From: Atherinomorus stipes
Lineage: Eukaryota; Chordata; Actinopteri; Atheriniformes; Atherinidae
NCBI GenBank assembly: GCA_023101725.1
Contig: JALJCO010008652.1
Span: forward strand, 1-64,000
Direction: 5' to 3'
Length of the DNA: 64,000 nt
Below are positions 1-10,299 of this stretch, piece after piece (within the stretch, counting starts at the first letter, position 1; each line of letters opens with the position of its first letter). The notes under the pieces were generated by a model. That model saw only the letters and a list, made by a program, of their open reading frames with translations, made no database searches and was not told the DNA's origin. Made by a program: the position numbers and the translations under genes.

Positions 1-430
1 GCATCACATCACTTGGATGAACATTATTTTATGTATGATCTATATTTACTGTTATTTGTATCTAATAGTAACTGTAACATTCAGAAATAATTTAATATCA
101 AATCAAAAAGTACTGTAACTACAGTAATGATTACATACACAATAGTGATGATGACGCTATGAGAGAAAACACCTCTGCAGCAGCTTCTAGAGCCATCTGT
201 AGGACCTCCTGAGTAAATCTAGATGTACTGCTTCAGCTGTCAGACTAAAACTTACTATAATGTGTTCATTGTCAGTTATCATCAACTGTGAGGGGGATGT
301 TTGCTTGGTACATTTTAGGCCAACTGTGTGTGACTCTGTGGGGTCCTGTCACAATGCTTCTGATTGATCATGTGCCCTGGCTACTTAGCCACAGGGATAT
401 CCCTTTCGCTGACTGGTTAGCACACATGAT
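1..430. other. AT-rich flank, no gene seen
   Basis: No exon, RNA gene or clear repeat boundary was recognised. An open frame from 288 shows no recognisable family and runs into the transposase remnant that follows in another frame. Confidence 0.5.
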
Positions 431-895
431 TCTCACCTGGGGATCAAATCCTGCCCGGGCCCTTTTTGTATACCTTACCACATGGGCATGGTTTACCCAC
501 CACAGCCTATCTGAGTACTGTTGTTGACAATGTCCATCCCTTTATGACCAGTGTAGCATATTCTGATGGCTTTTTCCAGCAGGATAATGTAGCATGCTAC
601 AAAGTTCAGATCACCTTCAACTGCTTTCTTGAACATAATCAGTTCACTGTACTCTAACGGCCTCCACAGTCACCAGATCTCAATCCAATAGAGCACCTTC
701 AGGATGTGGTGGAACCAGAGGTTCTCATCCTGGATGTACAACCAACAAATATGCAGCAATTGCGAGATATTATCAAGTCAGTATGGAGCAAATTTTCACA
801 GGTATGTTTCCAAAACTTTGTTAGATCTATGCCACAAATAATTAATTCAGATCTGAAGAGAATAAAGGGTTCAACCTACTAGCATGGTGAACCTA
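430..895 (+). pseudogene. Tc1-like transposase remnant (C-terminal part)
   Basis: The + strand reads, with stops and frame shifts, as the C-terminal half of a Tc1/mariner transposase. Around 520-600 is a VHPFMTS..DGFFQQDNVAC segment carrying the second catalytic Asp (QDN). At about 661-700 is PPQSPDLNPIEHL with the third acidic residue (Glu). Then come DVQPTNMQQLRDIIKS and a SMPQII-like ending. A stop after FTVL (654-656), another near 880 and a missing N-terminal half make it inactive. The family differs from the two Tc1 elements at 3.8 and 9.7 kb. No terminal inverted repeats were found around it. Confidence 0.8.
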
Positions 896-953
896 TGAAG
901 TTGCAGATGAGTATCTTCAGCAGGGGTTTTACACTTGCAAAAGGTTTTGACTA

Positions 954-1430
954 AAGTCCCGTTTCCACCAGTAGGTTTGGGTTGGGTCTGGCTGGGTCAG
1001 GCCACGTGTTTTTGCGTCTCCACAGATAAAAACTGGTACGGGTACCCTTATATCTGACCCGATCCATCCTACTTTTTAGGTCCCCCTCTGTAGGGGTACT
1101 GACCTAACCAATCCGGACCAAAGAGGGGGAGCTTAACACACAGCGATCTGTTGGTTGGTTGAAAACATATGTCACTTCCCGCGCAAACCAGCATAAAAAC
1201 AAAACAGGGATGACCCCTTTGTTTCTGTCACGTGTGGTGTTGTGCTTTGGTTAAAAGGCGTTGCACTGCGATGTTGTCATGCAATCACATATCAGCGCTA
1301 GTAAATACTCCGCCTCCAAGGTGAGGGTACAGTTTGCTGTAGAGATGCAATGTGAAATCAATATATCCGTACCAAAATCCACCCAACCCGGCCTGGCCCC
1401 GACCCATACATGGGAGTGGAAACAGGACTT
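954..1430. mobile_element. Non-autonomous inverted-repeat element (MITE), 477 bp
   Basis: The left end reads AAGTCCCGTTTCCACC and the right end, reverse-complemented, AAGTCCTGTTTCCACT. Similarity continues inward through GGGTTGGGT- and CCAGGC-type blocks on both arms. There is no coding capacity. The target-site duplication is not clear, so the superfamily is left open. Confidence 0.65.
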
Positions 1431-3600
1431 GATATAATAGCTGCAAGTTTACCAGGTCATTCTTAAAGGATTACATGAGTATTTACACAGAGTGTTATAC
1501 ACATTGATATTGTAAGTTTTCCTCACTGCTGTTTTTACAGAGGACACCAGGACAGATGCCTGAAAACTCACTTAAAACTTTAAATCAAAGTTGCAGTCTG
1601 CTGAAATTATGAGTCATCAACAATTGGTAATTAAATCGCAACATTTTTTAGAGCAGAAGCTGCTTCACTTTGAAACAGACTGCTTATGAATGAACTGCAG
1701 TCAAACCAGGCTTTCTGAAATATATGCAAAACACATGGAGACCCTGCAAAGGACAACAATGATCTAAATTTGAGTCTTCTAGGTCACAGTTAACTGGCTA
1801 AGCTGCTGGAAAAAAAACGAAAACCAGAACGTGAGTTTAGCATCTGCAGGTCTATAGCTGTGGTTTATTTCTGGAACTTGCTGATTCTGGATGCAAAATG
1901 ATGTGACAAAAAAAGGCATTTATGATTATGTATTTATAAGGAAACATGAGATCTTCTCTTGATTGCATCATCTAATGTAGTACAACTAAAACAAAGTGAA
2001 TATAAAGAGCAAGTACTAGGATTAGCTTTTCATCTTCACTCAAATTCATTTTTCTTGCTAAAATAGAGTGCATAGTATGTGGCAGACGAGGCACTTAAGG
2101 GAAATAACTGACTGAAGCACAATGAAATTGCTAGTCTTTAGTGCTATCTAGTGGCTACTTCCCTGAGCTGCAACTCAGAGAAGCGGTAGAGCACGGTTCA
2201 GTTTCAAGGCTTAAAAGCTGTTACACATAATCTTCACCTTTTTTTTTTTTTTCTTTGATCACTTTTAAGATTTTTTTCCCATAATACATTGACACAACCA
2301 CCTGTTCCAGTGTGGATTTAACATAGGGTGAGCTATATTAAAGTTCTTTTGCATGGTCATGCATACATACAAAGTGACTGAATGACAGTAGGCAAATATC
2401 ATCAAGACAAAATAATAATCACAGTAAAACAAATGAATAAATCTAATAAGAGAAAAGGTTATTTTTTCATATTTGCTTTTGTTAAAGCTAATGTGCATTT
2501 CTCAAAGAAAAATAAAACATCAAAACACCACTCCCTGCTGATGCTGAACACTGGCAACAGGAGCCAGAATAATTATATCCTCCATTCAAATCTAACTGTA
2601 GACAGCAAAATCAACATGTCCAAAGTGCAAATACCAGAGATAAACACAAACAGAGAAGTCTGGCAGCCACAGACATGCACACTTAGGGGGCAGAGAAACA
2701 CTGAACTAAAAAAAAAAAAAAAAAAAAAAAAAAGACTAAAACACAATTGTTGATTGGATACAGTTGGATAAGGTATTGATCCAGCAATTGATTGTTCAAA
2801 GGGGCTGTTGCCCCTCTGCTGCTGTGCTTTAAGCTGGCTGCTCATTATGCTGATATTATAATAGGAATCACTGTCACGCAACCAACAAGAAGAGTTTTGC
2901 TTCAGGATAGGCTTAATTTACTGAACAGCTCTGTGAGCTGGTTTAATTTCATTCTGTATAATTTGCAACCTGGTTCAACACAATAACATGAACAATAAGA
3001 AAATAATATGACAGTCAAGTTCAAACAATCAACTTCCTCTTTCTCGGTTTTCATGCAGTGAACTGGATGACATAACCATACAACATACATTTAAGTAACA
3101 TTTATTTTATTCTTTATTCTTCTGAGGCACTTTCTTTAGTGTTGGACCTGTATTTTATGTGCATCTTTGATCTGCCTCTTAGATGCCTTCAGTAATCCGC
3201 CTATGCGCATATAAACACACACAACTCTGTCTACACACACTCACTGGTCATGCGATAATTACAGACCTCCACAACCACGGAGGTCACACCCACTGAACAC
3301 AACAAAAAGTAAGAAAGAAGTTTGTGCAGAAACAATTCAGTGAAGAAACATGCATAAAAACATTTTGGTTTCTAGATATTGTACTGGCAGTTTGATGGTG
3401 ACAAATGTTTACTTTGTCAGTGTTTGTTTCAGATTTGTGGAAATTAAAATAACAAAATATGCCCCTTAGCAAAAAAACAAACAAAAAAAGAATAAATAAG
3501 ATGCTGAGTTAAATGTGAACGTAAACAGAATGCCAATCTGTAATCATTTTAATTTCAATAAAAGGTTGAAATCAACCTTTTATACAAATAAGAAAACATT
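1431..3600. other. Intergenic, no gene recognised
   Basis: AT-rich sequence with a T run near 2241-2252 and an A run of about 25 at 2709-2733. Open frames here are short, overlap on both strands and match no family I recognise. The A run may be the tail of an old retroposed copy, but no body could be identified. Confidence 0.5.
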
Positions 3601-3615
3601 TACAATTTATAAACA

Positions 3616-3733
3616 TACACACACACACACACACATACAGTATATATACGTATATATATATATATATATATGTACACACATATATATACCTATATACACA
3701 TATATATATATATACATGTATATATATATATAT

Positions 3734-3797
<64 letters not shown>

Positions 3798-3803
3798 TAT
3801 ATA
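3616..3803. repeat. Compound CA/TA microsatellite
   Basis: A short CA run (about 3616-3634) is followed by interrupted TA and TACA repeats to 3803. It abuts the TA target site of the Tc1 element that starts at 3806. Repeat-only open frames on both strands are artefacts. Confidence 0.9.
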
Positions 3804-3805
3804 TA

Positions 3806-5426
3806 CAGTTGGTACGGAAAGTATTCAGACCCCTTTAGACTTTTCACTTTTTGTTTCATTGCAGCAATTTGCCAAAATCAAAAAAGTTAATTCTAATTCT
3901 CATTAATGTACACTCAGCACACCATCTTCACAGAAAAAACTATAAATGTAGAAATTTTTGCAAATATATTAAAAAAGAAAAACTGAAAAATTACATGGTC
4001 ATAAGTATTCAGATCCTTTGCAGTGACACTCATATTAAACTCATAGACTGTCCATTTCTTCTGATCCTCTTTGAGATGGTTCTACTCCTTCATTGGAGTC
4101 CAGCTGTGTTTAATTAAACTGATTGGACTTGATTAGGAAAGACACACACCTGTCTATATAAGACCTTACAGGTCACAGTGCATGTCAGAGCAAATGAGGA
4201 TCACAAGGTCGAAGGAACTGTCCAAGGAGCTCAGAGACAGAATTTGTGGCAAGGCACAGATCTGGACAAGGTTACACATTTTTTTTGCAGCACTAAAGGC
4301 TCCTAAGAGCACCATGGCCTCCATAGTCCTTAAATGGAAGAAGTTTGTGATGATCAGAACTCTTCCTAGACCCTGCTGTCCAGCTAAACTGAACAATCAT
4401 GGGAGAAAAGCCTTGGTGAGAGAGATAAAGAAGAACCCAAAGATCACTGTGGCTGAGCTCCAGAGATGCAGCAGGGAGATGAGAGAAAGTTCCACAAAGT
4501 CAACTATCACTGCAGACCTCCACCAGTCAGGGCTTTATGGCAGAGTCAGTGCAAGACATATGAAAGCCTGCATACAGTTTGCCAAAAAACACATGAAGGA
4601 CTCCCAGACAGTGAGAAATAAGATTCTCTGGTCTGATGAGACCAAGACTGAACTTTTTGGAGTTAATTCTAAGCAGTATGTGTGGAGAAAACCAGGTACT
4701 GCTCATCACCTGCTTAATACCATCCCAACAGTGAAACATGGTGGTGGCAGCATCATGCTATGTTTTTTTTTTTTTCAGCTGCAGGGACAGGAAGACTGGT
4801 TGCAATTGAAGGAAAGATGAATGCGACCAATTAAAAGAGAGATCCTGGAAGAAAACCTCTTCCAGAGTGCTGAGGACCTCAGTCTGGGCCGAAGATTTGC
4901 CTTCCAATAAGACAATGATTCAGCACACAGCTAAAATAACAAAGGAGTGGCTTCACAACAACTCTGTGACCATTCTTGACCGGCCCAGCCAGAACTCTGA
5001 TTTAAACCCAACTGAGCATCTCTGAAGAGACCTGAAAATGGCTGTCCACCAACATTCATCATCCAACCTGACAGAACTGGAGATGATTTGCAAGGAAGAA
5101 TGACAGAAGATCCCCAAATCCAGGTGTAAAACACTTGTTGCATCATTCCCAGGAAGACTCATGGCTGTAGTAGCTCAAAAGGGTATTTCTACTCAGTACT
5201 GAGCAAAGGGTCTGAATACTTATGACCATGTGATACTGTATTTCAGTTTTTCTTTTTTAATGAATTTGCAAAAATTTCTACGTTTTTAGTTTTTTTTTCC
5301 GTCAAGATGGGGTGCTCAGTGTACATCAATAAGAACTAGAATTAACTTTTTGATTTTGGCAAATGGCTGCAATGAAACAAAAAGTGAAAAGTTTAAAAGG
5401 GGTCTGAATACTTTCCGTACCAACTG
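3806..5426 (+). mobile_element. Tc1-like DNA transposon, copy A (1,621 bp, both ends present)
   Basis: It begins CAGTTGGTACGGAAAGTATT and ends with the reverse complement of the same sequence, flanked on both sides by the TA target duplication (3804-3805 and 5427-5428). The terminal repeats extend roughly 200 bp inward and include GTTTCATTGCAG and CCAAAATCAAAAAAGTTAA blocks. Between them lies a decayed transposase on the + strand. The TA target lies in a TA microsatellite. A second copy in opposite orientation is at 9674-11701. Confidence 0.93.
4182..5203 (+). pseudogene. Tc1 transposase, inactivated (copy A)
   Basis: It starts MSEQMR..SKELSKELRDRI, a paired-type helix-turn-helix, and continues through PKSTMASIVLKWKKF and ITVAELQRCSREM. 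The first catalytic Asp is in LWSDETKTELFG (about 4630). A T run near 4761-4774 shifts the frame. The second Asp motif reads Q-stop-DND because of a TAA at about 4908. The third motif reads NPTEHL followed by a stop at about 5022. Compared with copy B it lacks about 21 bases near 4546, an in-frame loss of an RRKP-like stretch. No active protein can be made. Confidence 0.9.
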
Positions 5427-5768
5427 TATATATACACACACACACACACACTAACAAAAATCTTCATTCAAAAACTGCATTTTCTGTTTACTTGTGTTAT
5501 CTTTATCTCACATTAAAATTTGTTTGATGATCTGAAACATTTAAGTGTGACAAACATGCAAAAAATAAAGAAATTGGGAAGGGGGCAAAAATGTTTTCAC
5601 ACAGCTGTATATAAATTATAAGTTCATTCAGTTTTATTTATTATTACTGTAATTTTAGTTTCTTGTTCTTTGAATTACTATTGTGAATTTAGCCTTTTCT
5701 GGCAGGGCATAAACAATTTTGGGAAGACTGTATACACACACACACACACACTGGACCATACCGTACCA
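5427..5768. repeat. Intergenic with two CA microsatellites
   Basis: CA runs lie near 5433-5450 and 5733-5750. The rest is AT-rich with no gene. The CCATACCGTACC at 5756-5768 looks like the 3' microsatellite tail of the LINE at 6063-7245, now separated from it by the inserted MITE. Confidence 0.6.
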
Positions 5769-6062
5769 TAGGGCTGAACGATTTCAGGAAAAAAATCTGT
5801 TTTTTTGCGAAAATTGCGATTTTTCTGACAGATATTGCATTTTCAATTCAATCCATGATTTTCTTCAAATCAAGCTTCAGTGGAATATTTATAAGGCACA
5901 GTAACATTTACAGATATGACAGAACATTCCATTATACCATCAAAACATTAAAAGCTATTACTTTTAATCAAGGATGAAAACTAAAGGTAGCTTTGGCGAT
6001 CACGTGATCGCATGATCTGAAATAGCAATTTCGATCAGAAAATGATAAATCGTTCATCCCTA
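5769..6062. mobile_element. MITE, hAT-like ends (294 bp)
   Basis: The ends are TAGGGCTGAACGATTT and, reverse-complemented on the right, TAGGGATGAACGATTT. There is no coding capacity. The flanks on both sides are CCATACCG/CCGTACC-type repeats belonging to the LINE tail. The 8-bp flanks CCGTACCA and CCATACCG agree at 6 of 8 positions, but the repeat makes any duplication ambiguous. Confidence 0.75.
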
Positions 6063-7245
6063 CCATACCGTACCGTCTGCTTCCGCTTATCTGGGATTGG
6101 GTTGCGGGGGCAGCTGCCTAAGCAGCGTAGACTTTCCCTCTCCCCGGCCACAGCCGCCAGCTCATCTGAGGGGATCCCGAGGCGTTCCTAGGCCAGCTGG
6201 GAGACGTAGTCCCTCCACTGTGTCCTGGGTCTACCCCGGGGTCTCGTCCCAGTGGGACATGCCCGGACCACCTCACCAGGGATGCGTTCAGGTGGCATCC
6301 TAAGCAGATTCCCGGGCCACCTCATCTGGCTCCTCTCTATACGGAGGAGCAGCGGCTCTACTTTGAGCCCTGCCCTGATGATCGAGCTTCTCACCCTATC
6401 TCTAAGGGAGAGCCCGGCCACCCTGTGGAGGAGATTCATTTCAGGCGTTGTACCCGTGATATCATTCTTTCGGTCATGGGTCGTGAGCTGTGGGTCACAG
6501 CTCATGACTATACGTGAGGGTAGGAAGATGGATCGATCGGTGAATCGAGAGCTTCACCTTCTGGCTCAGCTACTTCTTCACCATGACAGACCGATGCAGA
6601 GTCTGCATCGGTCTGTCATGGTCTGTCAGATGTCTGTCATTGCAGACATCTCACTGATCTGTCTATCAGCACTCGTGAACAAGACCCCGAGATACTTGAA
6701 CTCCTCCACCTGGGGCAGGACCTCGCCCCTGACCCGGAGAGGACACTCCACCCTTTCCCGGAGGAGGACCATGGTCTCGGACTTGGAGGTGCTGATTCTC
6801 AATCCAGCTATTCCACACTTGGCTGTGAATTGCTCCAGCAAGAGTTGGAGATAACAGCCCAATGACGCCAACAGAACCCCATCATCTGCGAAAAGCAGAG
6901 ACCCAATCCTGAGGCCACCAAACCAGATCCCTTCACTTGGCTGCACCTTGAAATCCTGTCCATGAAGGTTATGAATAGGATCAGTGACAAAGGGCAGCCT
7001 TGACGGAGTCAAACCCTCACCAGAAACGAATCTGACTTACTACCGGAAATGCGGACCAATCTCTGGCACCGGTCGTACAGGGACCGGACCACCCGGACAA
7101 GGGGGCCCAGACCCTAAAGAGGGTGTAGAGCTGGTCCGCTGTCTCACGACCAGGACGAAAACCACACTGCTCCTCCTCAATCCGAGATTTGACTATCCGT
7201 TGGACCCTGCCCTCCAGGACCCTCGAATAGACCATACCAGGGAGT
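6063..7245 (-). pseudogene. Non-LTR retrotransposon (LINE) 3' end, reverse transcriptase fragment
   Basis: Read on the - strand: EEQCGFRPGRETADQLYTL near 7150-7200, then the reverse-transcriptase catalytic motif LLFADDGVLLASL (about 6880-6895), then VEEFKYLGVLFTS (about 6700). The C-terminal tail follows with RSQMRWPGNLLRMPPERIPG and RGRPRTQWRDYVSQLA (6188-6340). Frame shifts separate the pieces and the 5' half of the element is missing. The 3' end at 6063-6080 runs into an ACGGT-type microsatellite tail. Related tails occur at 21045-21305 and 43795-44262, so this LINE family was repeatedly active here. Confidence 0.88.
6581..6621. repeat. Perfect 41-base palindrome, 20-base arms
   Basis: Arms 6581-6600 and 6602-6621 are exact reverse complements around a single G at 6601. 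It lies inside the LINE body, in the region between the RT domain and the C-terminal tail. Confidence 0.95.
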
Positions 7246-7293
7246 AAGTGACAATAATAAAAAAAAACATAATCAGCCTAATCTTTTGTATTT

Positions 7294-7360
7294 AGGGCTG
7301 CCACAAACAATTATTTTGATAATCGACTAGTCATCGATTATTTTGGCAATTAAGGCCTTT
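7294..7360. repeat. Dispersed MITE fragment
   Basis: AGGGCTGCCACAAACAATTA followed by the internal palindrome-like ATAATCGACTAGTCATCGATTAT resembles the common fish hAT-type ends that read AGGGCTGCAACAAACGATTA. No second end was located. Confidence 0.4.
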
Positions 7361-8030
7361 ACACACCTACTCCTAATATTTTGTCCGAAATATTCTCATT
7401 GCAATAGCTTTAATCGAATTAATGTCTAGTCACCGGGAGCGTTCACATCAGTGACAAAATTCTGTCTAGCGATTTTGCGACGTTTATTTTTTCAAACTGA
7501 GGTCGATTTTCTTCATCCGACAGATACACAATACACCAATCAGAGAAGGCGCTCTGGCCATCATAGAGCTGGTAGCAACCAGAAAGGGAAAGAAAAAAGA
7601 GAAGTGTCGCTTGGTCGCTGCTACTGTATCATTGTGGCACTGGTGTTATCATCTTTGTGTCACAGCACTCTTGTTTGGCAAACAAGGGGGTAAAAATTCC
7701 CCGCTGAAGTAGCATTGTTTCCTCTACATTTTGTGGCCATTCGTGGTTATTAGCTACAGGTGCTATATTTAAAATCTGCATTTGGCATCTACATGGTGAG
7801 ATCAGCTGTTTTTCAGCATCCAGAAGTTTAGGCTGCCTTGCAGCCCACCTCTCCCTCCGTCACTGCACTCTGCATGTAGTCACGTTCCTCTGGAATAACA
7901 AATGTGAGTTTGCTTTTGCATAATCCACTTTCCCTGTTTATTGAATATATCAACAACCTGAGATAAGAAAATAAAGGTTTTTCTCCTTTACTTTTAAAAA
8001 AGAACCAAGTTCTAAACAAAATTTGAATAA
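7361..8030. other. Intergenic, no gene recognised
   Basis: No exon or transposon boundary could be supported. Short open frames are not recognisable. Confidence 0.4.
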
Positions 8031-8034
8031 AGAA

Positions 8035-8315
8035 ATATATTGAATTTCTCATCACTGTCATAAATTTATTGAAACATAATACTATTATGAATGGCACCTG
8101 CTGACAAAGGTGGTGGTCTTGTTCTCATCAATAGGATTGACTATGATGACTATTAATTCCCAACTTGCAGATCCTTCTTACTACACTAAACTTTATCATG
8201 TTCCAACTTCATCTTTCAAACAAGAAATTGACTTTTTTGTTTGATTCTTTTACAGATGGTTACATTTCACAATTTGAACTTAAGTTTTTGACCAAAGATT
8301 ATTCATCCATACCTG
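8035..8315 (+). pseudogene. Penelope-like element reverse transcriptase fragment
   Basis: The + strand reads APADKGGGLVLINRIDYDDY at 8094-8153, the signature PADKGG block at the start of Penelope-like RTs. A one-base frame shift follows, then NSQLADPSYYTKLYHVPTSS (about 8156-8215) and GYISQFELKFLTKDYSSIPV (about 8254-8315). Upstream bases from about 8035 read as the expected helical lead-in but contain stops. The match ends abruptly where the TTAA-type element begins at 8320. The GIY-YIG end of a Penelope-like element lies in the same orientation at 11704-11985. Confidence 0.8.
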
Positions 8316-8319
8316 TTAA

Positions 8320-9573
8320 GGCCCTATAATACCCGCACTTCCACCCTTGCGCCCCTACAATGTGCACTCCCGTTGAGGGGTTGAAGTGCGTAGTGTGTCC
8401 CCTTTTGTGCCCTCAATCCACACTTTAGTGAAGTCCGCATCTATGCAGACTTCACCGAAGCATATTGCCCATAATTCATTGCCGCATGTGACATTTTGAA
8501 CCATATAGGCGGAACATGTCCATGTTTGGTGATGAGCTCCTGCCTGTGGTGAAAAAAATACCATTTCAGATGTAAACATTGAAATATTTAAACTTTTATG
8601 CTGTAGGTGAAGTAAATACTGAAGTTTGCCATGTTACTTCGAAATATACTTTGAATATTAAAATTCAAAGCATTTGAATAATGAAAGTTATCAGTTTACT
8701 CATAAAAGCAGCTAAATTAATTTTCTATTTAAAAACTTTATTTATGTAGGTAAGTCCAGTCAAGACGCAGCGTCTCTAACAAGAGAAACCTGTTTACCTG
8801 ACATAGTTTAGTTTAGTTTATTATGGATCCCCATTAGTCTTCACCAGTGAAGACTATTCTTCCTGGGGTCCAGATCAACATAAATTTTGAACATACAATC
8901 AACAAAAACACAGGTTAACTCAATTAAAATACAATACTAAGCAAACATTTTAAAAGAGAAAAACTAAATAAGTATACAATATTACAAAGCATCTATATTT
9001 ACAATGAAATTAAGAATAGAATAATCATGTAGCCATACTTCCGTGAGCCTTACAACTCATGATATCAATACAGGTTTCAGTTCCCAATGTAACTCAAAAA
9101 ACTTATACATGTTTTTATGGACATGCGGACATTTATGGACATTGTATGCTAACGATAACAGTCACAGAGCAGACAATTTAATCATTATTATACATTTGTT
9201 TAGAATGTAACAGTTATTTAACCTGTGCTGGTGAAATTCTACAGCCATCTTACACAAATTAGTTCAGTAATTCCTTTATTTATTAATTAAACACGTGTGG
9301 ATTTCATAACATATATTTTACAAGAACAGATGAAATGAACTTTATTCAGTTTATGTTTGAAAATGACGCCTCTTCACCAGGATCAGAGATGAAGCTGAGT
9401 TTGGAAGCAATGACATGAAATGACGCGGTACAAAATGGAGGAACCATCACTGTCCCAATTCTACCTTTTTCCCACACTTGCAACCTGCACACTCCAACCC
9501 TTAATGTGCCCTTCTGACAAGTGCGCACTTCACACAGGGGTGTAGGACTTACGGTGGGTATTGGGACAGGGCC
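8320..9573. mobile_element. TTAA-flanked inverted-repeat element, 1.25 kb
   Basis: The left end is GGCCCTATAATACCCGCACT after TTAA (8316-8319). The right end, reverse-complemented, reads GGCCCTGTCCCAATACCCAC before TTAG (9574-9577), one base off a TTAA duplication. GTGCACT/GTGCGCACTT blocks recur inside both arms. It interrupts the Penelope-like RT fragment and has no recognisable transposase. The length and TTAA target would fit a Kolobok- or piggyBac-type non-autonomous element; which one is not decided. Confidence 0.65.
8809..8970. repeat. Dispersed repeat inside the TTAA element
   Basis: TTATGGATCCCCATTAGTCT and TTCCTGGGGTCCA are a pattern common in fish genomic repeats (the 3' part of a retroelement, family not named). 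It lies within 8320-9573 and is probably a later insertion. Confidence 0.4.
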
Positions 9574-9727
9574 TTAGTGACAATAATGTGCACTACAGAC
9601 GAAGTACACAGTGCGCACTACGCACTGAATTCCAGTGCACTTGGGCAAGAGTGCGGTTTAAGACAGGCTCCCAGTTTCATTGCAGCCATTTGCCAAAATC
9701 AAAAAAGTTCACTGTATTTCTCATTAA

Positions 9728-10175
9728 AGGGACTAGAGGCAGGAATTTAAAAGAATACTAATGGGTGATGAAGCTCTAAATACCAAAAATAACGTTTCCA
9801 CCCACGTTTCTCTCCGTTGCCTTGAACAGGCTGCGTGCTGCAAAATGCGCTGCAATTTGGTGTCCGAATTTCCCGCGCTGCCCTGCGGACGTGACATCAA
9901 ACGACGCTACATCTGCAGTTTTGATACAGGAAGAAGACGGTCGCGGTAAATTCAAACACTGTAAGCGATAGTTATGGATTCTTCTGCCGTCAGCAAATGA
10001 TCCAGATCAACTGAAAGACACTAAAAAGTGTAACTACAAAGAAAAAGGTTAGTAAACAACATTATAGCTTCAGTTTGTGCACGCTCCTGTGATGGCTTGG
10101 CTCGTGGCTGCAGTTACCTGAAGCGCCAGTCGTGGCAGTCACGAGTTTCGTTTCTTAATCTTGCCTCTAGTGCCT
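9728..10175. mobile_element. TTAA-type MITE (piggyBac-like), 448 bp, inserted in Tc1 copy B
   Basis: It is flanked by TTAA on both sides (9724-9727 and 10176-10179). The ends are AGGGACTAGAGGCAGGA and, reverse-complemented on the right, AGGCACTAGAGGCAAGA. The empty site is visible in Tc1 copy A, where the same terminal-repeat stretch reads CTCATTAATGTACACTCAG without an insert (about 3899-3917). The interior is relatively GC-rich with no intact ORF. A short ATG frame ending in AAAAAG|GTTAGT near 9973-10050 might be a relic of a parent element's first exon; that is speculation. Confidence 0.88.
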
Positions 10176-10299
10176 TTAATGTACACTCAGCTCCCCATGA
10201 CAAAAACCCCCAGAAATGTAGAAATTTTTGCAAATTTATTAAAAAAGAAAAACTTATGACCATGTGAAATATCACATGGTCATAAGCATTCAGACCCTT

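Noticed and set aside
288..527. 79-codon frame with hydrophobic and Trp-rich stretches
   Set aside because: It runs into the Tc1 transposase remnant in another frame. No signal peptide context or family is recognised.
3515..3859. Open frames on both strands rich in Tyr, Ile and Thr-His repeats
   Set aside because: They are translations of CA/TA microsatellites.
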